The translations under genes were made by a program, and so were the position numbers. From Dryocola clanedunensis_A (GTDB taxonomy: Bacteria; Pseudomonadota; Gammaproteobacteria; Enterobacterales; Enterobacteriaceae), in NCBI GenBank assembly GCA_038405435.1, contig JBBYHZ010000002.1: DNA of 64,000 nucleotides; one strand, given 5' to 3'. The stretch's first letter is position 1, and every line of letters begins with the position of its first letter. This document shows positions 42,900-51,391 of this stretch, piece after piece. The notes below the pieces were generated by a model. It saw nothing but the letters and a program-made list of their open reading frames with translations, was not told the origin of the DNA and made no database searches.

Positions 42900-43676
42900 A
42901 TGAAAAAATTACATGCGCTTGGTTTAGCCGTTGGGATGTTAACTACTTTTTCTACGCTGGCCGCAACCGAAATGCGCTACGGGGTGGAAGCTGAATATCC
43001 ACCTTTTGAGAGCCGTAACTCTTCGGGCGAGCTGGAAGGATTTGATATCGATCTGGGTAACGCCGTCTGTAAGGCAGCGAACCTGAAGTGTTCATGGGTG
43101 GAAACGTCGTTTGATGCGCTGATCCCAGGGCTGATGTCGAAGAAGTTCGACGCCATTAACTCGGCGATGAACATCACCGAACAGCGCCGCAAAAGCATCG
43201 ACTTCACCCAGCCAATCTACCGCATTCCTTCCCAGCTGGTGGGTAAAACCGGCAGCGCAATTGAAGCAACGCCAGCGGGCCTGAAGGGTAAAACAATCGG
43301 CGTGCTGCAGGGCTCCATTCAGGAAACCTACGCGAAAGAGCACTGGGAGAAGCAGGGCGTGACCGTTGTGTCTTATAAAGACCAGAATATGGCGTGGGGC
43401 GACCTGCTCAACGGGCGAATTGATGCGTCGCTGGTAATGTCCGCCGCGGGCCAGGCCGGTTTCCTCAGCAAGCCGCAGGGCAAAGGGTTTGGCTTTATCG
43501 GTAAGCCAGTTAGCGACGATACGATTCTCGGCAGTGGTATCGGTTTCGGCCTGCGTAAGGGCGATGCTGAAACTAAAAAGCAGCTGGATGCCGCAATCGA
43601 AAAAGTAAAAGCCGACGGCACGGTAACCACGCTTGCGAAGAAATACTTCCCGGGTATCGACGTCAGCGTGAAGTAA
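42900..43676 (+). CDS. Periplasmic amino-acid-binding protein (ArgT/HisJ type)
   Basis: The 258-aa secreted solute-binding protein has a signal peptide (1-22, STLAATE), followed by the type 3 SBP pattern YGVEAEYPPFESRNSSGELE and GFDIDLGNAVCKAANLKC. The two cysteines spaced 7 apart resemble the disulfide of lysine/arginine/ornithine-binding proteins. No permease or ATPase follows, so it would borrow one elsewhere (for example HisQMP) or its partners were lost. It follows the aminotransferase by 12 bp in one operon. Confidence 0.88.
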   Translation: MKKLHALGLAVGMLTTFSTLAATEMRYGVEAEYPPFESRNSSGELEGFDIDLGNAVCKAANLKCSWVETSFDALIPGLMSKKFDAINSAMNITEQRRKSIDFTQPIYRIPSQLVGKTGSAIEATPAGLKGKTIGVLQGSIQETYAKEHWEKQGVTVVSYKDQNMAWGDLLNGRIDASLVMSAAGQAGFLSKPQGKGFGFIGKPVSDDTILGSGIGFGLRKGDAETKKQLDAAIEKVKADGTVTTLAKKYFPGIDVSVK

Positions 43677-43924
43677 TTCCTTTCTTTTAAAGGGTGAATG
43701 CCAGCAGGCTTCACCCTTCGAAGCCTCTTTTCTGCTGCCTCTTTTTCATCCCTTTCTGCTTCTATTAAAAAAACTGTGTCCCTAAGAGGAATCCAGGACG
43801 ACAACGATTGGATTAACAGTGAATTTTGTCTAGAGTGTGCGGTCGTAATGGTTGCAACATTTGCCGTAGCTCTGCCTCACGGGCAGAGCGAAATACATCG
43901 ACATAAAAGGACGATTTCTCAGGC
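43677..43924. other. Intergenic region before opgD
   Basis: Contains a perfect 8-bp hairpin (GCTCTGCC 43869-43876, GGCAGAGC 43882-43889) about 35 bp upstream of opgD, probably in its 5' leader. No reading frame or clear terminator was recognised. Confidence 0.5.
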
Positions 43925-45580
43925 ATGAACCGCAGACGTTTTATCAAAGCCTCTATGGCTCTCGCCGCAGCCTGCGGCGCCCCGACCCTTGCCTCACTTT
44001 TCCCCCGCGCTGCTTTCGCGGCGGAATCTGACATCGCAGATGGACGCACGACCGCGTTCGATTTCTCGGTGTTACAGGCAATGGCCCATGACCTGTCGAA
44101 AAAGCCCTGGAGCGGTGCTCCGCGCCCGTTACCGGACACGCTGGCGAATCTGACGCCACAGGCTTACAACGCCATTCAGTATGATGCAGGCCATTCGCTA
44201 TGGAACGGCACGGATAACCGCCAGCTGGACGTGCAGTTCTTCCACGTCGGCATGGGCTTTAAGCGTCGCGTGCGCATGTTCTCCGTGGATGCGTCTACGC
44301 AGCAGGCGCGTGAAATCCACTTCCGTCCGCAGCTGTTTAATTACAACGACGCAGGCGTTGACACCAGGCAGCTGGAAGGGCAGATGGATCTCGGTTTCGC
44401 CGGGTTCAAAGCTTTTAAAGCGCCAGAAATTGCCCGCCGTGACGTGGTCTCTTTCCTGGGGGCGAGCTACTTCCGCGCCGTTGACAACACCTTCCAGTAC
44501 GGCCTGTCCGCGCGGGGCCTGGCGGTCAATACCTTCACCGATCAGATTGAAGAGTTCCCTGACTTCACCTCGTTCTGGTTTGAAACGCCGAAGGCAAGCG
44601 ACACCACCTTCGTGGTTTACGCGCTGATGGACAGCAAAAGCGTCACCGGCGCGTACAAGTTCATCATTAATTGCGAAGAGAAGCGCGTGGTGATGGAAGT
44701 TGATAATCACCTTTACGCCCGTGAAGATATCAAACAGCTGGGCATCGCGCCGATGACCAGCATGTTCGCCTGCGGCACCAACGAACGCCGCACGTGTGAC
44801 ACTATCCACCCGCAGATCCATGACTCCGATCGCCTGGCGATGTGGCTTGGCAACGGCGAATGGATTGCCCGCCCGCTGAATAACCCGCAGAAGCTGCAGT
44901 TCAATGCCTACCAGGATAAAAACCCGAAGGGCTTCGGGCTGCTGCAGCTGGACCATGATTTTGCCAGCTATCAGGACATCATGGGCTGGTACAACAAGCG
45001 CCCAAGCCTGTGGGTGGAGCCGCGTAATAAATGGGGCAAGGGCAGCGTCTGCCTGATGGAGATCCCAACAACCGGCGAAACGCTGGATAACATCGTCTGC
45101 TTCTGGCAGCCGGAAAAACCGGTGAAGGCCGGGGATGAGCTGGAGTTTAAATACCGTCTTTACTGGAGCGGACTGCCGCCGGTCACCACCGAGCTGGCGC
45201 GCGTTTACGCGACCCGCACCGGTATGGGCAGCTTCCCGGAAGGCTGGGCGCCGGGCGAACACTTCCCGGATAAATGGTCCCGCCGTTTCGCTATCGACTT
45301 TGTCGGCGGCGATCTGAAAGCCGCTGCGCCGAAGGGCATTGAGCCGGTGATCACGCTGTCTAACGGTGAAGCGAAGCAGGTAGAAATCCTCTACGTGGAG
45401 CCGTTCGACGGCTACCGCATTCTGTTCGACTGGTACCCAACGGACGACTCTACCGCGCCGGTAGATATGCGCATGTTCCTGCGCTGTCAGGGGGATGCTA
45501 TCAGTGAAACATGGCTGTATCAGTACTTCCCACCGGCGCCGGACAAGCGTAACTACGTGGATGACCGCGTGATGAAATAA
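43925..45580 (+). CDS. opgD: OpgD (MdoD) periplasmic glucan biosynthesis protein
   Basis: The 551-aa periplasmic protein shapes osmoregulated glucan backbones; its signal peptide is of Tat type (MNRRRFIKASMALAAACG, twin-arginine motif RRRFIK). The MdoG/MdoD family core follows (FHVGMGFKRRVRMFSV, AVNTFTDQIEEFPDFTSFWFE, GKGSVCLMEIPTTGETLDNI). Length equals E. coli OpgD. It ends in a strong terminator. In E. coli it follows ydcJ directly; here five extra genes lie between. Confidence 0.95.
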   Translation: MNRRRFIKASMALAAACGAPTLASLFPRAAFAAESDIADGRTTAFDFSVLQAMAHDLSKKPWSGAPRPLPDTLANLTPQAYNAIQYDAGHSLWNGTDNRQLDVQFFHVGMGFKRRVRMFSVDASTQQAREIHFRPQLFNYNDAGVDTRQLEGQMDLGFAGFKAFKAPEIARRDVVSFLGASYFRAVDNTFQYGLSARGLAVNTFTDQIEEFPDFTSFWFETPKASDTTFVVYALMDSKSVTGAYKFIINCEEKRVVMEVDNHLYAREDIKQLGIAPMTSMFACGTNERRTCDTIHPQIHDSDRLAMWLGNGEWIARPLNNPQKLQFNAYQDKNPKGFGLLQLDHDFASYQDIMGWYNKRPSLWVEPRNKWGKGSVCLMEIPTTGETLDNIVCFWQPEKPVKAGDELEFKYRLYWSGLPPVTTELARVYATRTGMGSFPEGWAPGEHFPDKWSRRFAIDFVGGDLKAAAPKGIEPVITLSNGEAKQVEILYVEPFDGYRILFDWYPTDDSTAPVDMRMFLRCQGDAISETWLYQYFPPAPDKRNYVDDRVMK

Positions 45581-45583
45581 ATA

Positions 45584-45613
45584 AAAACCCCGCTGATGAT
45601 GCGGGGTTTTTTA
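45584..45613 (+). terminator. opgD terminator
   Basis: AAAACCCCGC and GCGGGGTTTTTT flank TGATGAT directly after the opgD stop. Confidence 0.88.
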
Positions 45614-45618
45614 TGTAG

Positions 45619-45645
45619 GGCGGGTAAGCAATTGCGTCACCCGCC
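45619..45645. repeat. REP-like hairpin
   Basis: GGCGGGT (45619-45625) and ACCCGCC (45639-45645) with leader GTAG resemble the hairpin at 7398-7423, a dispersed REP-type unit. Confidence 0.45.
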
Positions 45646-45743
45646 GGTAGTGGTTTGGCGTCCTTCCGGGAACCAAAACCCGATGTTTCCCCTAATTCAT
45701 TGACTTAATTGAACGGTATAGGCTCACAATAATGCGGGGATTT

Positions 45744-46106
45744 TTACTTGAGCTTCATCTGCTTGCTCAGTACCTCAACGATATAGCTGTTCACAGACAT
45801 CCGCTGCTCGGCCGCCGCAATGGCCAGCCGTTCGCCGAAAGATTCCGGATAGCGCAACGTAAACGTTCTGGTTTTCTCTTCCCGCTCATAGGGATCAATG
45901 CCGCTTGCTTTACAGTCTGCAAGATACTCCCGCAGCGAAATCTCACCTTCTTTTATCAGGCCCTTAGCGCTGTCAGAAACAAAATCGCAATAGCCCGATA
46001 GCCCTAAAAATTTACCGCGAAACTGGTTAATTTCCGGAACCCAGGTGATTAACGCAGGCTGACCGCAAATAACCATGGTATTGGGGATAAGGTGGGTGTT
46101 TGTCAT
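45744..46106 (-). CDS. hicB: HicB-family antitoxin
   Basis: The 120-aa protein has an N-terminal HicB fold (ITWVPEINQFRGKFLGLSG) and a C-terminal ribbon-helix-helix (RTFTLRYPESFGERLAIAAAEQRMSVN split across about 80-110) that binds the operator. It neutralises HicA. Its ATG overlaps the hicA stop by 4 bp, so the toxin gene comes first and the pair is co-translated. Confidence 0.85.
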   Translation of the reverse strand: MTNTHLIPNTMVICGQPALITWVPEINQFRGKFLGLSGYCDFVSDSAKGLIKEGEISLREYLADCKASGIDPYEREEKTRTFTLRYPESFGERLAIAAAEQRMSVNSYIVEVLSKQMKLK

Positions 46107-46378
46107 GGTGTCACTCCGATACTTTCAAGCCATTCCCGTAAGCTGACGACGGCGCCTTTGTCCGTTACGGGCGACGGGTGAGGCCGGTGAAATCTTGCAA
46201 TGCTGCCATTGAGCAGGAAACGCACGCGTGAACCTCTGCCGCTGCTTACTTCTCCCCCTAAGGCCACAATGAGCATTTCTATTTCCTGCCACCTGACGTC
46301 AGGGGCGGTAGGTTTAGCAAAAATTTGCTTTAGGGTACTGTTATGTTTGTTTCTGAGGTATTCCCTGCCATGTCCCAT
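46103..46378 (-). CDS. hicA: HicA-family mRNA interferase toxin
   Basis: The 91-aa dsRNA-binding-fold toxin cleaves mRNA in the family. It matches the longer HicA type with KHNSTLKQIFAKPTAPDVRW, IEMLIVALGGEVSSGRGSRV and the catalytic-histidine segment ARFHRPHP, then TDKGAVVSLREWLESIGV. The promoter region upstream holds two operator palindromes. The start is uncertain by a few codons. Confidence 0.85.
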   Translation of the reverse strand: MGHGREYLRNKHNSTLKQIFAKPTAPDVRWQEIEMLIVALGGEVSSGRGSRVRFLLNGSIARFHRPHPSPVTDKGAVVSLREWLESIGVTP

Positions 46379-46389
46379 GAATCCTTCCG

Positions 46390-46451
46390 TGATGTCAATT
46401 TATGAAGTCACTGTAGCATATAAAAAAATGACGTCAATTTCTGACGTCATT
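46390..46451. promoter_or_regulatory. hicAB operators
   Basis: AATGACGTCA (46427-46436) and TGACGTCATT (46442-46451) are perfect 10-bp arms around ATTTC. An imperfect copy, TGATGTCA-ATTTA-TGAAGTCA at about 46391-46411, lies nearer hicA with the same 5-bp spacer. Two sites suit cooperative HicB binding. Confidence 0.75.
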
Positions 46452-46491
46452 CTGGAACACACCTTACAGGCCTGAGTGAAATTTTCTGCAA

Positions 46492-47649
46492 CTACTCCAG
46501 AGGACCGCCAAGAATCGTTTCGCGCATGCCGGACAGCACGCGTTCGCCCGTCTCGCTTTTCAGCTCTTCGTACCAGCTGCGGGTGACGGCCATGTCTTTA
46601 CCATGGGTGACATCGCAGCGTTTGCGGGCTTTGAGCACCAGATCTTTTACCCGATACGCACGTTTCTCCTGATAACGAAGCAGGGCATCTTCCACGCCCA
46701 GGGAGTTGGTTTGCAGGGCTATGGCGAGCACCACGGCGTCTTCCATCGCGGCACAACCGCCCTGGCCGATATCCGGCGTGGTGCTGTGGCCTGAGTCCCC
46801 AAGCAGCGCCACTCTGCCGCGCACCAGCTGCATAAATGGTTCGATATCATGAATTTCTATGCGATTGGTTGTCTGCGGGTCGATCGCGGCAATCAGTTTT
46901 TGCACCGGAGTCGCCCAGCCGCTGAAATAGCGGGCAAGATCTTCTTTTACCGTTGTGCGATCTTCCGCCAGCCCTTTTGGCAGCGGGACGTCGAAGAAGA
47001 AGTAGAAGCGATTTCCTGAAACGGGCATCAGCGAGACGCGTTTGCCTTCGCCCACAAACGTCGTCCACTGGTTGGCGGGGGCGATTGACTCGTCAATCTC
47101 CACCAGCCCGTTCCAGTTGACATAGCCCGCGTAGCGGCGTTCCGTCTCAAATCCCAGAACATAGGGGCGGATCGTGGAATGCGTGCCGTCTGCGGCAATC
47201 AGCAGGTCGCCCTCGGCCACGTGCCCGTCTTCGAAACTGGCCCGTACGCCGCCGTCAAACTCTTCGACCTTTGCCACTCGCTTGCCAAAATGCACGTCTG
47301 AGCGGCCATAGGTATCGAGCAGCATATCCTGCAATTCCGCCCGCGCGACGGGATAAGGGCGTTCGCCAACGCTGTTGATTAGCGGATCGAGGCTGAAGCG
47401 GGTTAAAGTCTGGCCCTGCTGATATTCCTGATAGGCCATGAATTCCATGGGCCCGCCAAGCTGCTGTAGCCGTTCTTTCATACCGAGCCAGTTGAGGCAC
47501 TTCACGCCGTTAGGCCAGATGGAAATCGCCGCGCCAACGGGTTTAATCTCTTTTACGGCCTCGTACACTTCTGTTGCGATACCACACCGTTTCAGCGCGA
47601 TAGCTGCTGATAATCCGCCAATGCCGCCGCCTATTACGATCGCTTTCAT
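46492..47649 (-). CDS. hpxO: HpxO-type FAD-dependent urate hydroxylase
   Basis: The 385-aa flavoprotein monooxygenase converts urate to 5-hydroxyisourate in Klebsiella HpxO. FAD motifs are GGGIGGLSAAIAL at the start and GRVALLGDSGHSTTPDIGQGG near 280, with the middle DG motif ADGTHSTIR. The start MKAIVIGGG follows GGAGAC; an 80-residue upstream extension is rejected. No other hpx genes are in the window, so downstream purine breakdown steps must be elsewhere. Confidence 0.88.
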   Translation of the reverse strand: MKAIVIGGGIGGLSAAIALKRCGIATEVYEAVKEIKPVGAAISIWPNGVKCLNWLGMKERLQQLGGPMEFMAYQEYQQGQTLTRFSLDPLINSVGERPYPVARAELQDMLLDTYGRSDVHFGKRVAKVEEFDGGVRASFEDGHVAEGDLLIAADGTHSTIRPYVLGFETERRYAGYVNWNGLVEIDESIAPANQWTTFVGEGKRVSLMPVSGNRFYFFFDVPLPKGLAEDRTTVKEDLARYFSGWATPVQKLIAAIDPQTTNRIEIHDIEPFMQLVRGRVALLGDSGHSTTPDIGQGGCAAMEDAVVLAIALQTNSLGVEDALLRYQEKRAYRVKDLVLKARKRCDVTHGKDMAVTRSWYEELKSETGERVLSGMRETILGGPLE

Positions 47650-47768
47650 CTCGGTCTCCTTATGGTTACCCTGATGAGGTAGCAACTTTTGTACCAGATT
47701 TGACGGGTGGTGAAACTTACGTTTCTGGTGTTTTTTGCAGGGTAATGCGCAACGGTGGGGAACTAACC

Positions 47769-47794
47769 TGGTGCAGGACTCCCTTTTTGCACCA
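47769..47794. promoter_or_regulatory. Inverted repeat between hpxO and rimL
   Basis: TGGTGCA (47769-47775) and TGCACCA (47788-47794) are perfect 7-bp arms with a 12-bp spacer, about 120 bp upstream of hpxO and 90 bp upstream of rimL. The half-sites recall NtrC motifs, fitting nitrogen control of purine use, but orientation and spacing are not canonical. Confidence 0.4.
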
Positions 47795-47883
47795 TGTTTG
47801 CCGCAATGACACGAGACATAATCTTTCCCCTTTTTAAAGCCTGTGCTAACTATAGTAAACAGACACGACGAAGGAGGCTCGCG

Positions 47884-48438
47884 GTGCAAGAGGCTGAAAA
47901 CTGGCAGGATGAAGAGATTATTCTCGGCGATAAGCTGGTCTTAAAATCTATACACGAAAAGTATGCGGAGGCGCTGTTCAACCTTGTGATGCACAACCAG
48001 GCCTGGCTTCAAAAAGCGATGGACTGGCCGCAGTACGTGACTTCGGTTGAGGACATCCGCAAAACCGCGCAGGGCAATTACCTGCTGCACCATCACGGTG
48101 GCGCGAAAATGTTCCTGATTTATCGGCGCGACGAGATGATCGGCGTGTTTTCGTTTAACGCCATCGAACAGACGAACAAAACGGCCTATATCGGTTACTG
48201 GCTGGATGAAGATATGCAGGGGCAGGGAATTATCGCCAGGGCCATCGAAGCCGTAGTGGCAAAGTATTCAAAAGAAGGGACCATCCGCCGCTTCGTTATT
48301 AAATGCCGCGTGGCAAACGAGGCCAGCAACCGGGTTGCACGCCGCTGCGGCTTTACGCTGGAAGGCTGCCTGCGGCAGGCGGAATACCTCAACGGGCAGT
48401 TTCACGATCAGAATATTTATGCCCGCATTATCGGGTAG
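47884..48438 (+). CDS. rimL: RimL ribosomal-protein-serine acetyltransferase
   Basis: The 184-aa GNAT enzyme acetylates the N-terminal serine of ribosomal protein L12 to give L7. It follows E. coli RimL (NQAWLQKAMDWPQYV, RKTAQGNYLLHHHGGAKMF, IGYWLDEDMQGQGII, VIKCRVANEASN). The start is GTG 47884 with AAGGAGG 7 bp upstream; an ATG at 47794 would add 30 unrelated residues across a likely promoter. Its stop abuts the convergent ydcK stop with no gap. Confidence 0.9.
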   Translation: MQEAENWQDEEIILGDKLVLKSIHEKYAEALFNLVMHNQAWLQKAMDWPQYVTSVEDIRKTAQGNYLLHHHGGAKMFLIYRRDEMIGVFSFNAIEQTNKTAYIGYWLDEDMQGQGIIARAIEAVVAKYSKEGTIRRFVIKCRVANEASNRVARRCGFTLEGCLRQAEYLNGQFHDQNIYARIIG

Positions 48439-49368
48439 TCAGAAAACGCCATAGAACGGCGTACGCGTCACCCGCTGGGCGCCGCCGATGTCCTTGATGC
48501 CGCGAATATGGATAAGCTCGCCATCAAGGCCATCCACCTCGGCCCGGTCGTAAATCTGTACGTTATTTTCAATCAGCACGTTACCCGTCACTCTCGCGCT
48601 GCCGTAGACCTGAACCTTGTTATCCAGCTGCAGAGGGCCGCCTGTCAGCGTCGCATCCCCGTAAATATGCACCTGATGCTTCAGCACGCAGTCACCCTCA
48701 ATAAGCGCATTGCCATAGACCTGGGACGAGTAGCGGATAGTGGGGATCTGATCTTCGCCGCTGCCGGCAATAATACGGGCGTTGTCAAAAATTCGGGCGC
48801 AGTCGCAGATCCAGACGTTATTTTCCTCATTGCCCTTCAGTAACGCGTGGCCGAACACCTCGGCGCGGTGCTCGACAAACGCATGGCGAACAACCGCATC
48901 GCCATAGATTTGCGCCTGATGGACAACCCGTGAGGCCTCCACCTGCGCGTTGCCATAGATTTGCAGCAGCTGGTCGCGGTCCGCCGTTAGCCCACGCACG
49001 GCGATAATCTGGCTGCCATCGCTTATCCGGGCGTTGCCGAAGACGTTACATTCGCCGCTGATCAGTGAATCCTGAATTACGGCGTCGCCGTAGACATGGG
49101 CCTGATGGCAAAGGGTGGACGCCCCGCGCACCTGCGCGTTATCGCGAACATCGGAGCTGCCAAAGATCAGACAATCATTGTCATACACCCAGCAGTCACC
49201 CTGCTGGGCCAGATTCATTTCGCTTTCAAGCCAGCCGCCGGCTTGCCCCTGTTTCACATCGGCAAAATCCCGCAGCGCGACTGTCTGCCGCAGTTTGACC
49301 TGCTGTTTCTCACCGTCCTGCAGATAAGTATGCAGCTGGTAATCGTCGGTTAACCGGTATTTGTTCAT
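48439..49368 (-). CDS. ydcK: YdcK left-handed beta-helix protein
   Basis: The 309-aa protein of repeated hexapeptide turns (VYGDAVIQDSLISGECNVFG, IYGNAQVEAS, VYGNALIEGDCVL) forms a long beta-helix as in acyltransferase-like proteins, but without a clear catalytic insert. It matches E. coli YdcK from MNKYRLTDDYQLHTYLQDGE. Function is unknown. GGAGG lies 6 bp before the ATG. The same rimL-ydcK-tehB neighbourhood is found in E. coli. Confidence 0.88.
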   Translation of the reverse strand: MNKYRLTDDYQLHTYLQDGEKQQVKLRQTVALRDFADVKQGQAGGWLESEMNLAQQGDCWVYDNDCLIFGSSDVRDNAQVRGASTLCHQAHVYGDAVIQDSLISGECNVFGNARISDGSQIIAVRGLTADRDQLLQIYGNAQVEASRVVHQAQIYGDAVVRHAFVEHRAEVFGHALLKGNEENNVWICDCARIFDNARIIAGSGEDQIPTIRYSSQVYGNALIEGDCVLKHQVHIYGDATLTGGPLQLDNKVQVYGSARVTGNVLIENNVQIYDRAEVDGLDGELIHIRGIKDIGGAQRVTRTPFYGVF

Positions 49369-49442
49369 CAGTATCCTCCACAGAGCGCTGCTTAAAACGT
49401 AGCAGGAAATTTGTCGGCGTGGCGTTCGGCAGGGGGATCGAA

Positions 49443-49467
49443 TAAAATGCATTCCAGATGCATTTTA
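49443..49467. promoter_or_regulatory. NsrR-like operator upstream of tehB
   Basis: TAAAATGCAT (49443-49452) and ATGCATTTTA (49458-49467) are perfect 10-bp arms with a 5-bp spacer. The ATGCAT-N5-ATGCAT core and flanking A/T runs fit the NsrR (nitric oxide sensor) consensus; tehAB has been reported in the E. coli NsrR regulon, as I recall. Confidence 0.6.
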
Positions 49468-49504
49468 ATAATCAGCGAAACTGGCACGTTTACAGGGAGC
49501 CGTC

Positions 49505-50098
49505 ATGGACAAGAAACCAGAGAATTACTACACCGAAAAATACAGTTTAACCGCCACCCATTCTGAAGTGCTCAACGCGGCCACGATTGTGCCGCCGGGT
49601 AAAACCCTCGATCTCGGCTGCGGCAGCGGGCGTAACAGCCTGTACCTGAATCTGAAAGGTTTTGATGTCACCGCCTGGGACAAAAATCCCATGAGCATCA
49701 ACAACCTCGCGCAAATCATCGAGACGGAAGGGCTGCAAAACATCGTCACCGATATTGTAAATCTCAATGAGCTGAAGTTTGACGGCGAGTACGATTTTAT
49801 TCTCTCCACCGTGGTGATGATGTTCCTTGAGCGAGACACCATCCCGGGCCTGATTGCCAACATGCAGCGCTGCACCAGGGCGGGCGGTTACAACCTGATC
49901 GTGGCCGCGATGGACACTGAAGATTATCCCTGCAACGTTGGCTTCCCGTTTGCGTTTAAGGCGGGTGAACTGAGCAACTATTACGAAGGGTGGGAGCTGA
50001 TTAAATACAACGAGGACGTGGGCGAGCTGCACAGAACCGATGCCGAAGGTAACCGTATCAAACTGCGTTTTGCGACTATGCTCGCGCGTAAAAACTGA
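49505..50098 (+). CDS. tehB: TehB tellurite-resistance SAM methyltransferase
   Basis: The 197-aa enzyme, same length as E. coli TehB, has the SAM-binding motif LDLGCGSGRNSLYL, an acidic residue in VTAWDKNP and motif IV ILSTVVMMFLE. It methylates tellurite or selenite and some thiol toxicants. GGGAG precedes the start. tehA, its usual upstream partner, is absent; ydcK lies divergently instead. Confidence 0.92.
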   Translation: MDKKPENYYTEKYSLTATHSEVLNAATIVPPGKTLDLGCGSGRNSLYLNLKGFDVTAWDKNPMSINNLAQIIETEGLQNIVTDIVNLNELKFDGEYDFILSTVVMMFLERDTIPGLIANMQRCTRAGGYNLIVAAMDTEDYPCNVGFPFAFKAGELSNYYEGWELIKYNEDVGELHRTDAEGNRIKLRFATMLARKN

Positions 50099-50104
50099 TC
50101 GATG

Positions 50105-50146
50105 GATGACGCTGCTGTTTGTAGGCCGGATAAGCGCAGCGTCATC
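50105..50146. repeat. REP-type hairpin between tehB and pepT-like gene
   Basis: GATGACGCTGC (50105-50115) and GCAGCGTCATC (50136-50146) are perfect 11-bp arms. The loop contains GTAGGCCGGATAAGC, a typical REP motif. It sits between convergent genes and probably protects both transcript ends. Confidence 0.65.
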
Positions 50147-50155
50147 TGCTTTAAA

Positions 50156-51391
50156 TCATGCAGACTTAGCCGCCAGCAAACAAAGTTTCAAAGCCACGTT
50201 ATAAGACGCCTCGAAAGACTTGAGCGGTAAAAACTCAAAGCGAGAATGGAAGTTGTGCGCCCCGGTGAAGAAGTTTGGCGTTAACAATCCTTTTGCTGAC
50301 AGCGCCGCGCCGTCCGTACCGCCGCGCATCGGGATCACCTTCGGTTCGATATCCAGTTCCTCCAGGGCGGCAAAAATCAGGTCGATGGCCCGCCGGTCAT
50401 CGGCAATGGCGTTGCTGATATTGCTGTAGGTATCGCTGATGCTGTATTCCACGCGGGCGGTAGGGTACTTAGCCTTAATCTTCCCCGCGACCTCGCCAAT
50501 CTGCTGCTTGCGGCGCTCAAAGTTTGCCAGATCAAAATCGCGGATGTTCGCCTTTAACACGGCTTCGCTCTGTGAAGCCTGCATACCGTTAAACCAGATA
50601 TAGCCCTCGCGGCCTTCCGTGTGCTCCGGCGTCTGCTGGCGGTCGAAATGGCTAATGTAGTCCATTGCCATCAGCAGCGGGTTCACCAGCACGCCTTTCG
50701 CGGACATCGGGTGGCTGGTTACGCCGGTGAACTTCAGCTCCGCATGGGCCGCATTGAAGTTTTCAAACACTACTTCACCCAGCTCACAGCAGTCGATAGT
50801 CCATGCGAAGTCCACGTCGAAACGCTTCAAATCCAGCGCCTTTGCGCCGCACAGGCCGATCTCTTCGTCCGGGACAAACGCCACCACGATATCGCCATGC
50901 TTATCTTCGGCGGTCAGGTTTTCTAGCACGGTCATCACTACCGTCACCGCCGCTTTGTTATCCGCACCCAGCACGCTGGTGCCGTCGCTGAAAATAATCT
51001 CTTCGCCAGGGTAGGCATTGATTTCCGGATGGTCGGCAGTGCGCAACCAGATGTTCTGTTCAGCATTCAGGCAGAGATCCTGACCTTCGAAACGCAGAAT
51101 TTGCGGATGGATATCCGGCGCAAGCCCAACGTCCACGGTATCGATATGCGTAATGAACCCTACTCGCGGCGCACCCGGCACGTTCCCCTTTTTCACCGCG
51201 GTCACCGTTGCGTGCTCATCGATGACGATATCGTCGAGGCCCAGTTCGCGCAGCTCCTGTGCCAGCATTTTCGCCATCTCATGCTGGCCCGGCGTACTCG
51301 GGAGGGTGCTGACGCGAGGGTCACTCTGGCTGGTTACGGCAAGGTAGCGAAAGAAACGTTGGGTTAGCTGTGCGCTTAGCGGCGAGGACAT
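50156..51391 (-). CDS. Peptidase T-like M20B tripeptidase
   Basis: The 411-aa zinc aminopeptidase is similar to PepT but clearly diverged from E. coli PepT. Metal-binding residues sit in FITHIDTVDVG, SVLGADNKAAVTV, FVPDEEIGL and, near the end, NFFTGAHNFHSRFEF. It also retains IPMRGGTDGAALS. It would release N-terminal residues from tripeptides in the cytoplasm. It is divergent from a DppA-like binding protein, so the two may form a peptide-use unit. Confidence 0.88.
   Translation of the reverse strand: MSSPLSAQLTQRFFRYLAVTSQSDPRVSTLPSTPGQHEMAKMLAQELRELGLDDIVIDEHATVTAVKKGNVPGAPRVGFITHIDTVDVGLAPDIHPQILRFEGQDLCLNAEQNIWLRTADHPEINAYPGEEIIFSDGTSVLGADNKAAVTVVMTVLENLTAEDKHGDIVVAFVPDEEIGLCGAKALDLKRFDVDFAWTIDCCELGEVVFENFNAAHAELKFTGVTSHPMSAKGVLVNPLLMAMDYISHFDRQQTPEHTEGREGYIWFNGMQASQSEAVLKANIRDFDLANFERRKQQIGEVAGKIKAKYPTARVEYSISDTYSNISNAIADDRRAIDLIFAALEELDIEPKVIPMRGGTDGAALSAKGLLTPNFFTGAHNFHSRFEFLPLKSFEASYNVALKLCLLAAKSA

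Noticed and set aside
44198..45262. 354-codon open frame on the minus strand
   Set aside because: Antisense to opgD, a well-conserved gene; shadow of codon bias.
45684..45699. TGTTTCCCCTAATTCA repeated at 58355-58370
   Set aside because: A 16-base match is expected about once by chance in 64 kb, and the flanks differ, so I do not call it a repeat family.
47769..47790. Possible sigma-54 promoter before rimL or hpxO
   Set aside because: GG and GC elements are present but the spacing is off by one on the plus strand and no good match exists on the minus strand.
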